Source of the DNA: Candidatus Omnitrophota bacterium
GTDB lineage: Bacteria > Omnitrophota > Gorgyraeia > Gygaellales > Profunditerraquicolaceae
Assembly: GCA_028712375.1 (NCBI GenBank)
Contig: JAQTQG010000001.1
Span: 1-33,510, forward strand
Direction: 5' to 3'
Length of the DNA: 33,510 nt
Both the position numbers and the translations under genes were made by a program. The first letter of the stretch is position 1. The number at the start of each line of letters is the position of its first letter. Below the pieces are notes generated by a model. It did no database searches and was not told the DNA's origin. It worked only from the letters and a program-made list of their open reading frames with translations. Below are positions 15,887 to 22,531 of this stretch, one piece after another.

Positions 15887-16014
15887 AGTATTCCATAAAG
15901 GAGTCTCTTTTGGAGAATAAGAATAAAACAGCCGGCACCCAAATGAGGATGGCCTGCGCAGCTATTTACTAAATATAACCCAAAGTACTGCAAAAATGCA
16001 GGCTTTGGGTTTTT
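15887..16014 (+). ncRNA. Candidate small RNA or attenuator leader (copy B)
   Basis: Non-coding 128-nt interval bounded by a promoter and a terminator, ending 17 bases before the start codon of a PAS gene. AAAGGAGTCTCTTTTGGAG at 15897-15915 folds as a short CTC/GAG hairpin and is nearly repeated at 22339-22356. GCCGG, ten bases, AGGAT, one base, GCC at 15931-15954 repeats the pattern of copy A exactly. The interval from -10 to the end of the T-run is 140 nt, equal to copy C. Either a free small RNA or a ligand- or protein-controlled attenuator. No known riboswitch consensus was recognised. Confidence 0.5.
15977..16014 (+). terminator. Terminator hairpin upstream of the PAS gene (attenuator position)
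   Basis: Arms AACCCAAAG (15977-15985) and CTTTGGGTT (16003-16011) enclose an inner CTGCA-AAAA-TGCAG stem, followed by five Ts. It lies between the promoter and the start codon at 16032, so read-through or refolding is required to express the gene from this promoter. Confidence 0.85.
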
Positions 16015-16031
16015 GTTTATGGAGTAAAGTA

Positions 16032-17768
16032 ATGGCCCAGAATGATAAAAATAAAGAAGAACTTATCCCGGAGATCAAGCTGCTGCAAGAGCGGGTAGCT
16101 GAGCTTGAGATGCTGATTGGCAAGCTAAGAAAAACCGAGGAGGCCTTGTATGCCAGTAAGATGCAATTTCAGGAATTATTTAATAATATGGGTAACGGCG
16201 TAGCTATTTATGAGGCAAGGGATGGCGGAAGTGATTTTATTTTGATAAACATAAATAGAAGCGGCGAACAGATTAGCAAGATTCAGCGCGAGCAAGCGGT
16301 AGGTAGGAGTGTGCTGGAAGTTTTTCCCGGAGTAAAAAAGCTTGGTTTGTTTGATGTGTTTTGCCAGGTGTGGAAAACCGGCCAACCTCAGCGTTACCCG
16401 GTATCTTTCTATCAGGATGAACGTATGGCTCAATGGGTAGAAAACTATGTTTACAAAATACCTTCAGGTGAAATAGTCGCTGTATATGATGATGTTACTG
16501 AGCGTAAGCGGTTTGAGGACGCATTGCAGGAGAGCGAGGAGCGGTTTATGGCTCTTTTCGATAATATTAATATGGGTGTTTCAATTATAGACACTAATTA
16601 TAAAATTATAAAAGTTAACAAATACCACGCCCGTTTATTTAAAAAAGATCCGCGTGATTTTGAAAATAAAGAATGTTTCCGCGCATACGAGAAACGGCAA
16701 AGCGTTTGTGCGCATTGTCCGGGGGCGATCGTTATGAAGGGGTTACCCGCGCCAGAAGTGGAAACAAGAGGAATCAGGGATGACGGCAGTTTTGTTTATG
16801 TCCTTATCCGGTCCGTGCCTATCCATGATAAAAATGGCGCTTATTCAGGTTTTATTGAGCTTGTCGAAGATATTACTGAACGTAAAAAAACTGACGAGTT
16901 CCTAAAAGAATCGAAAGATTATCTTGATAGTATAATTAATACTATCGGAGATCCGGTTTTTGTGAAAGACAGCCAGCATAGGCTGGTTTTGGTGAATGAT
17001 GCTGAATGCGCTCTTATCGGGCGTTCGCGTGAAGAGATAATTGGTAAGACGGATTATGAGTTTTTCCCTAAGGAACAGGTTGATGTATTTTGGGCAAAAG
17101 ATGAAGAGCTGCTTAAGACAGGCAAAGAAAATATAAGTGAAGAAGTTATTACCGATGCTTTCGGAGCTAAAAAAGTGATTGTTACCAAGAAGGCGTTGTA
17201 TGTAGATAAAAAAATGAACAAATTTATCGTAGGTATAATCCGCGATATTACTGAACGTAAGATTGCGGAGGAGCGGGTGAGGGATTATGCGGTTCGTTTA
17301 AGCTATCTGACTAAATACGCCAATGATTTTATTATCCTGCTTGATGAGAATTTTTGTTTTCTGGAGGTTAATGAGCGGGTGAGCGATTTTTATGGATATA
17401 CGCAGGAAGAATTGATTGGTATGCATGCTCCACAGTTGCGCGCGCAACAGGTGCGGGAGGATTTTTCCAGGCAAGTGAAGCCCGCCCAGATAGAAGGTAA
17501 AGCTCTTTATGAAACTGTGCATCAGCGAAAAGACGGGCAGACTTTTCCCGTGGAAATCAGCCTGCGCGCTATTGATATTGAAGGCAAAAGGTTTTATCAG
17601 GCGATTATCCGCGATATCACTGAACGTAAAAAAGTGGAAGAAGAGAACGCTAAATATACAAGAGAGCTGGAGATCTTTTATAAGGCAAGTATTGGCAGGG
17701 AGGAACGGATTATCGAGCTTAAAAAAGAGTTGGAAGTTTTAAAGAAAAAGTCCGGGGAAGTAAACTAA
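16032..17768 (+). CDS. Four-PAS sensor protein without kinase domain, tail-motif family
   Basis: Cytoplasmic protein of 578 residues. The ATG at 16032 follows GGAG at 16021; an earlier in-frame ATG at 15996 lies in the loop of the terminator hairpin and is rejected. A short coiled coil (about 8-45) leads into four PAS/PAC units at about 50-160, 170-285, 295-410 and 420-535. PAS2 has C215, C226 and C229 in a CFRAYEK...C-x2-CP pattern, a known cysteine-bearing PAS type that may be redox or cofactor linked (inference). The C-terminus is the shared tail FYKASIGREERIIELKK. There is no catalytic or DNA-binding domain. It appears to be a single-gene unit behind its own leader RNA. Confidence 0.9.
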   Translation: MAQNDKNKEELIPEIKLLQERVAELEMLIGKLRKTEEALYASKMQFQELFNNMGNGVAIYEARDGGSDFILININRSGEQISKIQREQAVGRSVLEVFPGVKKLGLFDVFCQVWKTGQPQRYPVSFYQDERMAQWVENYVYKIPSGEIVAVYDDVTERKRFEDALQESEERFMALFDNINMGVSIIDTNYKIIKVNKYHARLFKKDPRDFENKECFRAYEKRQSVCAHCPGAIVMKGLPAPEVETRGIRDDGSFVYVLIRSVPIHDKNGAYSGFIELVEDITERKKTDEFLKESKDYLDSIINTIGDPVFVKDSQHRLVLVNDAECALIGRSREEIIGKTDYEFFPKEQVDVFWAKDEELLKTGKENISEEVITDAFGAKKVIVTKKALYVDKKMNKFIVGIIRDITERKIAEERVRDYAVRLSYLTKYANDFIILLDENFCFLEVNERVSDFYGYTQEELIGMHAPQLRAQQVREDFSRQVKPAQIEGKALYETVHQRKDGQTFPVEISLRAIDIEGKRFYQAIIRDITERKKVEEENAKYTRELEIFYKASIGREERIIELKKELEVLKKKSGEVN

Positions 17769-17889
17769 AATCACCGAAAGAATCGGATATTTTTAGAGGC
17801 AGATGGAAGAAGGTATTGATTATATTTGCTAGTTTTAAAGTTGTGGCGGGTATACTTAAAAATTGTCCGTTATATAAAAAGGGGGTACA

Positions 17890-18312
17890 ATGGTATTTTT
17901 AATATTATTTTCTGCCTGTTTATTGATTTTTAATTTATCACCTGTGCAAGCGGATTCTTCGGATGAGCAGGCTGCTGAAACTGACGCAATGCATGAAATG
18001 AAAGCCGATGAAACGATGGCGCAGATAGAGATGGGAGGGAATGTTGCGGGGGTGGTGGTGAGCGTGAATCCTGCCGCCTGGTCTTTATCGGTGCGGGATG
18101 TTGATGAAGACGGCCGTCTGTATTATGTAACTGTAAAGAAAGCCACTACTTATTCCGGGATATCCTCACTATCTGATATTCATCCCGGAGATACTATTAG
18201 TGTTGATTGTTATGGCGGGAGCGGAAATTTGATAGCCGAAACAATTACTCTTCAAGATAGGGCGTATCAGGAAGAAAAGCCGGAAAAATTAGAGAAAGTG
18301 CTGGTGGATTAA
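17890..18312 (+). CDS. Small secreted protein, DUF5666-like beta domain
   Basis: Protein of 140 residues with a strong site (AAGGGGG) before the ATG. Residues 1-21 are a signal peptide ending PVQA. An acidic, methionine-rich stretch follows (DAMHEMKADETMAQIEM), then a beta-rich domain of about 75 residues (VAGVVVSVNPAAWSLSVRDV to GDTISVDCYGG) of the kind seen in DUF5666/OB-like periplasmic proteins. The end is charged (EEKPEKLEKV). Function unknown. It stands between the PAS gene and the Mla operon and is followed by a weak terminator, so it may be transcribed alone. Confidence 0.72.
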   Translation: MVFLILFSACLLIFNLSPVQADSSDEQAAETDAMHEMKADETMAQIEMGGNVAGVVVSVNPAAWSLSVRDVDEDGRLYYVTVKKATTYSGISSLSDIHPGDTISVDCYGGSGNLIAETITLQDRAYQEEKPEKLEKVLVD

Positions 18313-18371
18313 TGCACAGTATTTTATTATAGATAAGAGATAGTATTATGAAAATAGGCAAAGTTAAGCCG

Positions 18372-18398
18372 TGAATTCTTTTTCAGATTCACTTTTTA
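18372..18398 (+). terminator. Weak Rho-independent terminator
   Basis: GTGAAT (18372-18377) and ATTCAC (18388-18393) form a six-bp stem with a 10-nt loop followed by five Ts. Positioned between the secreted-protein gene and mlaE. Confidence 0.5.
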
Positions 18399-18477
18399 TA
18401 TTTTAATTTACTTATTCAAAATTAAATTTTTAAAATAAACATATGGGCAGCTGTTTTATTAATTAAAAAATATTATA

Positions 18478-19605
18478 ATGACTACGCAAAAAGCTTATTT
18501 AGATTATTCTTCCCGGGGAATTATTTCTGTCCGGCTAACCGGCATTTGGACGATTGCCGCGGGAATTTCCGGAATAGATGAAATTACCGCTCAAATTATC
18601 CGGTCTAAAGATGTCAAGCAGCTTATTTTCGATACGCGGCAGATGGGTGATTGGGATAGCGGACTGGTAGCTTTTTTATTCCATTTAATTAGAGAATGTG
18701 AGCATGGAAATATCCCGGTTGATTTGCAGGGGCTGCCATTAGGAGTGCAGAAGTTGCTTTCCCGGGCTTTAAAATCCAGTGAAAAATTTCCTGTAAATCA
18801 GGCAGATAAGGAACAGTTTTTTGTCAGAGTGGCGGATGTAGTTTTAAAATTTATCGGGAATGTCCTGTCTTTACTTAATTTTTTAGGTGAGATTACAGTT
18901 TCTTGCCTGCGTTTAATTAGGGGGAAAGTGTATTTCCGTTGGGATGAATTTATGGTTATTCTGCAGCGTTGCGGCGCAGATGCTTTATTTTTGGTTTCTT
19001 TGATCAGTGTGTTAGTAGGTGTAATCCTTGCTTTTGTTGGAGCCACTCAGCTTAAGCTGTTTGGAGCGCAGATTTATATTGCTAATATTGTTGGTATTGG
19101 AATGGTCCGGGTAATGGGGGCGATGATGGCCTCAATTCTAATGGCTGGCCGCACCGGAGCTTCTTTTGCCGCCGAGTTAGGTTTGATGCAGACTAATGAG
19201 GAAATCGACGCTTTGAAAACTTTGGGTGTTTCTCCTGTTGAATTTTTAGTGGTTCCGCGTATTCTGGCATTAGTGATCATGATGCCGCTATTAACTCTTT
19301 ATGCTGACTTGATGGGCATCTTGGGTGGTTTTATTATTAGTATAAGTTTATTAGGGCTTAATCCGGTAGAATATTGGCAGCATACCCAGTCCTCAGTAAC
19401 TTTAAGTAACCTCTGGGTAGGGCTTATCCACAGTTTCGTTTTTGGTATTATTATCGCGATTGCCGGGTGTTTCCAGGGGATGCGTTGCCGCAGAAGTGCC
19501 GCAGCTGTTGGGGAGGCAACTACGGCCGCGGTGGTTAGCGCGATTATGAGTATTGTGATTGCTACTGCGATTATTACCTTTGTGTGCCATGTTTTAGGAG
19601 TGTAA
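18478..19605 (+). CDS. mlaE: Lipid ABC transporter permease MlaE with N-terminal STAS domain
   Basis: Inner-membrane permease of 375 residues of the Mla/MCE pathway, which moves phospholipid between inner and outer membranes. Residues 1-110 form a STAS (MlaB-like) domain fused to the MlaE domain with about five helices. Typical motifs are MASILMAGRTGASFAAELG, a coupling segment NEEIDALKTLGVSPVEF, and VPRILALVIMMPLLT. Fused STAS-MlaE proteins occur in many diderm bacteria and replace a separate mlaB. No clear ribosome binding site precedes the ATG, where the leader is very AT-rich. It is followed four bases later by mlaF. Confidence 0.93.
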   Translation: MTTQKAYLDYSSRGIISVRLTGIWTIAAGISGIDEITAQIIRSKDVKQLIFDTRQMGDWDSGLVAFLFHLIRECEHGNIPVDLQGLPLGVQKLLSRALKSSEKFPVNQADKEQFFVRVADVVLKFIGNVLSLLNFLGEITVSCLRLIRGKVYFRWDEFMVILQRCGADALFLVSLISVLVGVILAFVGATQLKLFGAQIYIANIVGIGMVRVMGAMMASILMAGRTGASFAAELGLMQTNEEIDALKTLGVSPVEFLVVPRILALVIMMPLLTLYADLMGILGGFIISISLLGLNPVEYWQHTQSSVTLSNLWVGLIHSFVFGIIIAIAGCFQGMRCRRSAAAVGEATTAAVVSAIMSIVIATAIITFVCHVLGV

Positions 19606-19609
19606 ATTA

Positions 19610-20368
19610 ATGAATGAATATTTAATGCCGGTTATTGAGGTTAAGAATCTTGATTTAAGCTATGATGATTATGCCGTATTGCGTAAGCTTAGCTTTAGTG
19701 TGAAAAGAGGCGAGATTTTTATTGTGATGGGGCAAAGCGGTTGCGGGAAAAGTACTTTACTTAAAACTTTGATCGGACTTAAAGAGCCGCAAGAAGGGGA
19801 AGTATTATATAACGGAGTAAATTTTTGGATTCAGGATGAATTAGCCCAGCAGAAAATTATGCGCAAGTTTGGAGTTTTGTACCAGGGTGGTGCTTTATGG
19901 AGTTCTTTTACTTTGGGGGAAAATGTTGCGCTTCCGCTGCAGCTGTATTCTAATTTATCAGCTAGTCAGATTCGGGAAGTGGTAGAGCTGAAACTGGCTT
20001 TAGTGGGCCTTTCCGGTTATGCTGATCTTTACCCGGAGCATATCAGCGGCGGCATGCGTAAAAGGGCGGCTTTGGCCAGAGCGATTGCTTTAGATCCTGA
20101 GATTATTTTTTTCGATGAGCCTTCGGCAGGGCTGGATCCGATAAACTCGCGGATGCTGGATGATTTAATTTTACAGTTAAGAGATGTTTTGGGCGCTACA
20201 ATTGTAGTGGTGAGCCATGAACTGGCCAGCATTTTTGCTGTAGGGGATAAAGCGGCTTTTTTGGATACGGAAAGTAAAAGTATGATTACTATCGGTAATC
20301 CCAAAGAATTGCTGGCTAATTCCAAAGATTCCAGGGTGATTCAGTTCTTGACCAGGGGCGGCAAATAA
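19610..20368 (+). CDS. mlaF: Lipid ABC transporter ATPase MlaF
   Basis: Cytoplasmic ATPase of 252 residues that powers the Mla transporter. Walker A is GQSGCGKSTLL, the signature HISGGMRKRAALARAI, Walker B IIFFDEPSAGLDP, and the switch histidine is in VVSHEL. The GGM variant of the signature and the following KR are typical of MlaF. AGGAGTG precedes the start. The gap of 105 bp to mlaD is unusually long for this operon and holds two hairpins. Confidence 0.94.
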   Translation: MNEYLMPVIEVKNLDLSYDDYAVLRKLSFSVKRGEIFIVMGQSGCGKSTLLKTLIGLKEPQEGEVLYNGVNFWIQDELAQQKIMRKFGVLYQGGALWSSFTLGENVALPLQLYSNLSASQIREVVELKLALVGLSGYADLYPEHISGGMRKRAALARAIALDPEIIFFDEPSAGLDPINSRMLDDLILQLRDVLGATIVVVSHELASIFAVGDKAAFLDTESKSMITIGNPKELLANSKDSRVIQFLTRGGK

Positions 20369-20373
20369 GGCAT

Positions 20374-20447
20374 CCGGTGTTTATTGCATTTGGCGCTAAT
20401 ATGTATCGCGCCAGTGTCCGTGGAGCAGCGGAGAGTCCTCCGGTGTT
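20374..20447 (+). other. Two hairpins in the mlaF-mlaD gap
   Basis: TGGCGC (20391-20396) pairs with GCGCCA (20408-20413), and CGGAG (20429-20433) pairs with CTCCG (20438-20442) around the loop AGTC. The direct repeat CCGGTGTT flanks both, at 20374 and 20440. No T-run follows either hairpin closely, so this is more like an RNA stability or processing element than a terminator. Confidence 0.4.
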
Positions 20448-20473
20448 GAGTTTTTACATAAGGAGCGCAGATC

Positions 20474-21178
20474 ATGATGAGAAAGGTGAATAAAACTAAA
20501 GTAGGCGTATTTGTAGTGGGGGCAATAGCGCTGCTGGTGGTAGCGTTAATAGTCTTTGGGTCAGGAGCTCTTTTTAAGCAATCGGATAAATATATTATAT
20601 TTTTCGATGGTTCGGTTAAAGGTTTGGCGGTCGGGGCACCAGTCAACTTTAGAGGGGTAAAAATCGGTAATGTCAGCAGTATTGATTTGACTTATGATGA
20701 AGAAACTAAAAGCGTGTTGATTCCGGTAGTAATTGATGTAGAATTGGCGCGGGTTAAAGGTGTCCCGGACAAATTCGGTTATCCGGACTATGAACAGTTT
20801 ATCCGGCAAGGGTTACGGGCCAAACTGGAGGTACAGAATTTTATTACCGGGCAATTGATGCTGGGTTTTGATTTTTATCCCCTTGATCAAAAAAAGCTAT
20901 ATAATATTGTAAAAGATTATCCACAGATACCCGCGCTTCCGATCTCGCCGGATATATTTGAAATTATGAATGAAATTCCGATTAAAGAAATTACTACTAA
21001 TTTGGCGCAAGCGGTTACCGGAATAAACCATTTGGTAAATTCAGAAGGGATCGCGGATTTGGATAAAACGCTTAGGGAAATAACCCAATCGGCGCGTTCT
21101 TTTGGTTTACTGGTTGAATACCTTGAGCTGCATCCGGAAGCGCTTTTAAAAGGAAAGTCAATTACCAAAGGAGAATAA
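20474..21178 (+). CDS. mlaD: MCE-domain lipid carrier MlaD
   Basis: Protein of 234 residues anchored by one N-terminal helix (about 9-30) with a periplasmic MCE domain (about 38-130; SVKGLAVGAPVNFRGVKIG is the hallmark). MlaD hexamers bind MlaEF and pass lipid across the periplasm. A C-terminal helical part (about 155-225) follows, a little longer than minimal MlaD. AAGGAG precedes the ATG. The next gene begins one base after its stop. Confidence 0.93.
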   Translation: MMRKVNKTKVGVFVVGAIALLVVALIVFGSGALFKQSDKYIIFFDGSVKGLAVGAPVNFRGVKIGNVSSIDLTYDEETKSVLIPVVIDVELARVKGVPDKFGYPDYEQFIRQGLRAKLEVQNFITGQLMLGFDFYPLDQKKLYNIVKDYPQIPALPISPDIFEIMNEIPIKEITTNLAQAVTGINHLVNSEGIADLDKTLREITQSARSFGLLVEYLELHPEALLKGKSITKGE

Positions 21179-21179
21179 T

Positions 21180-21815
21180 ATGAAGCAATCCGGATTTTTA
21201 TATGCTATTTTGCTTATGTTAATTATTTTTATTTGCGGTGGATGTTTGTCTGTTCCTAGCAGCCCGGCACCGAAATATTATACGTTGCATTTAACTGTTA
21301 ACCAGGATAAGGTTGAAAATAAAGATATTGCGCCGCAGGTAATTATCGGAATTGGCCCGGTGGAAATACCGGAATATCAAAATAGGCCGCAAATCGTCAC
21401 CAGGGATAAGGATGGAATGCTTACCTTTGCTCAATTTGACCGTTGGGGGGAGGCTTTAGATTCAGGGTTGGCGCGTTTGATCTTAGAGCGCCTGGCTATG
21501 GTATTTCCGCAAGCCGAATTCCAGATGTTTCCTTGTAATTTTTCTATTCCATTGGATTATCAAATAATTATTAATGTTATACAATTGGAGAGCCAGCTGG
21601 ATAAGGACCTGTTTTTAATGACACAATGGACAATCGTTGATTCTAAAACTAAGAAAATGCTATTGACGAAAAGATCTGAAATTCATCAGGCAATTACCCC
21701 GCGGAATTATTCTGGGTTAGCGCAGGCTCTAAGTAAGGCGGTTACGTTATTGAGCGATGAAATTGCTGAAAACCTGTCGTTTCAATCTAAGGCGAAAGCT
21801 GTTATGGCGCAATAA
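21180..21815 (+). CDS. PqiC-like ABC-type transport auxiliary lipoprotein (DUF330)
   Basis: Lipoprotein of 211 residues with lipobox ICGGC (cysteine at about 22) after a hydrophobic signal. The mature domain has the PqiC/DUF330 landmarks: KYYTLHL, VIIGIGPVEIPEYQNRPQIVTR and FDRWGEALDSGLARLI. Family members are outer-membrane partners of MCE lipid transport systems, which fits its position directly after mlaD. Length is typical. Confidence 0.87.
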   Translation: MKQSGFLYAILLMLIIFICGGCLSVPSSPAPKYYTLHLTVNQDKVENKDIAPQVIIGIGPVEIPEYQNRPQIVTRDKDGMLTFAQFDRWGEALDSGLARLILERLAMVFPQAEFQMFPCNFSIPLDYQIIINVIQLESQLDKDLFLMTQWTIVDSKTKKMLLTKRSEIHQAITPRNYSGLAQALSKAVTLLSDEIAENLSFQSKAKAVMAQ

Positions 21816-21841
21816 GTTAGCTTAATATTGGGAGGATGAAA

Positions 21842-22216
21842 GTGTTGAAGAAATTATTAATTTTGTTTTTAGGTATTTTTTCTATTCTTGATCTGAGTGG
21901 ATGCGCTTTGAACACGGGATCAATTCATGAATCAGGGCAGATAAGGCAGAAATTAAAATTCTCTTATATTCAAGCATTGGTAATGGTCAAAAATGCATTA
22001 AAGTCGGAAAATATACAATTCGAAAATGCGATTGTTACTAAGAAAATTGCTGAATTAAAAGGAGTTTATCCCAATGGCAGGGTGGTGCATATAGTAATTT
22101 CTAAGATTAATGATTCCGAGTCTGATATTACGGTAAGTGCCGGTATGGGGGAAGCTAGTAGGGAAGACGCCAGAAAAATACTGTCTAGTATTTTTCAATA
22201 TTCTCAAAGTAGGTAA
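21842..22216 (+). CDS. Small lipoprotein, DUF3568-like
   Basis: Lipoprotein of 124 residues. The GTG at 21842 is chosen because GGGAGG lies six bases upstream; the ATG at 21836 directly touches that site and is unlikely. Signal peptide and lipobox LSGC lie in the first 25 residues. The mature part (SYIQALVMVKNALKSENIQF, then TKKIAELKGVYPNGRVVHIV) resembles DUF3568 lipoproteins of unknown function. It is last in the Mla operon and is followed at once by a terminator. Confidence 0.75.
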   Translation: MLKKLLILFLGIFSILDLSGCALNTGSIHESGQIRQKLKFSYIQALVMVKNALKSENIQFENAIVTKKIAELKGVYPNGRVVHIVISKINDSESDITVSAGMGEASREDARKILSSIFQYSQSR

Positions 22217-22218
22217 CG

Positions 22219-22244
22219 GTTTGCCTTTGGTCGGGCAAACTTTT
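22219..22244 (+). terminator. Rho-independent terminator of the Mla operon
   Basis: GTTTGCC (22219-22225) pairs with GGCAAAC (22234-22240), loop of eight, followed by four Ts, three bases after the last stop codon. Confidence 0.75.
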
Positions 22245-22293
22245 ACTTTGGATTAAGGTGTTTAGTGCTTAAAATCCAGCTTACAATTAATTG

Positions 22294-22321
22294 TTGACCC
22301 TCGGGTATATGAGAGTATAAT
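22294..22321 (+). promoter_or_regulatory. Strong sigma70-type promoter
   Basis: TTGACC and a perfect TATAAT separated by 16 bp, start expected near 22328. It precedes the leader RNA and the large PAS gene at 22532. Confidence 0.8.
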
Positions 22322-22327
22322 ATTTCT

Positions 22328-22455
22328 ATGAAACTCACAAAGGGTCTCCTTTGGAGGCAAGGTCGGGAGAGAAAACAAATTATTAGAGATACTCCTTTTA
22401 GATGATTTTATTAGTTAACCCAAGAAGGCATCGAGTTGCTTTACTTGGGTTTTTT
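22328..22455 (+). ncRNA. Candidate small RNA or attenuator leader (copy C)
   Basis: Non-coding 128-nt interval between promoter and terminator, the same length as copy B. AAAGGGTCTCCTTTGGAG at 22339-22356 folds as a CTCC/GGAG hairpin and matches copy B at nearly the same distance from the start (11 versus 10 nt) and from the terminator (60 versus 61 nt). A downstream GAGATACTCCTTT (22386-22398) could pair with the AAAGGGTCTC segment as a competing fold. It lacks the GCCGG/AGGAT pattern of copies A and B. Confidence 0.5.
22417..22455 (+). terminator. Terminator hairpin upstream of the PAS gene (attenuator position)
   Basis: AACCCAAG (22417-22424) pairs with CTTGGGTT (22444-22451) around an inner AAGGCA/TGCTTT stem, followed by six Ts. 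Its outer stem is nearly the same as in the copy B terminator. It lies 76 bases before the start codon. Confidence 0.85.
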
Positions 22456-22531
22456 ATTATTTAGCTGTAGTTAAATCCGGTGATTAACTTGGGGGGGGCG
22501 GGATTGTCGATTTGCCCGGGAAGAATAGTAA

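Noticed and set aside
15887-16014. Match to known riboswitches (c-di-GMP, glycine, SAM, cobalamin, T-box)
   Set aside because: None of their conserved cores could be found by eye; a covariance search would be decisive.
15996-16031. Upstream in-frame ATG extending the 16032 PAS protein by 12 residues
   Set aside because: It lies in the loop of a strong terminator and lacks a ribosome binding site, whereas GGAG precedes 16032.
20369-20473. Possible tRNA or small gene in the mlaF-mlaD gap
   Set aside because: No tRNA T-loop or cloverleaf and no supported reading frame.
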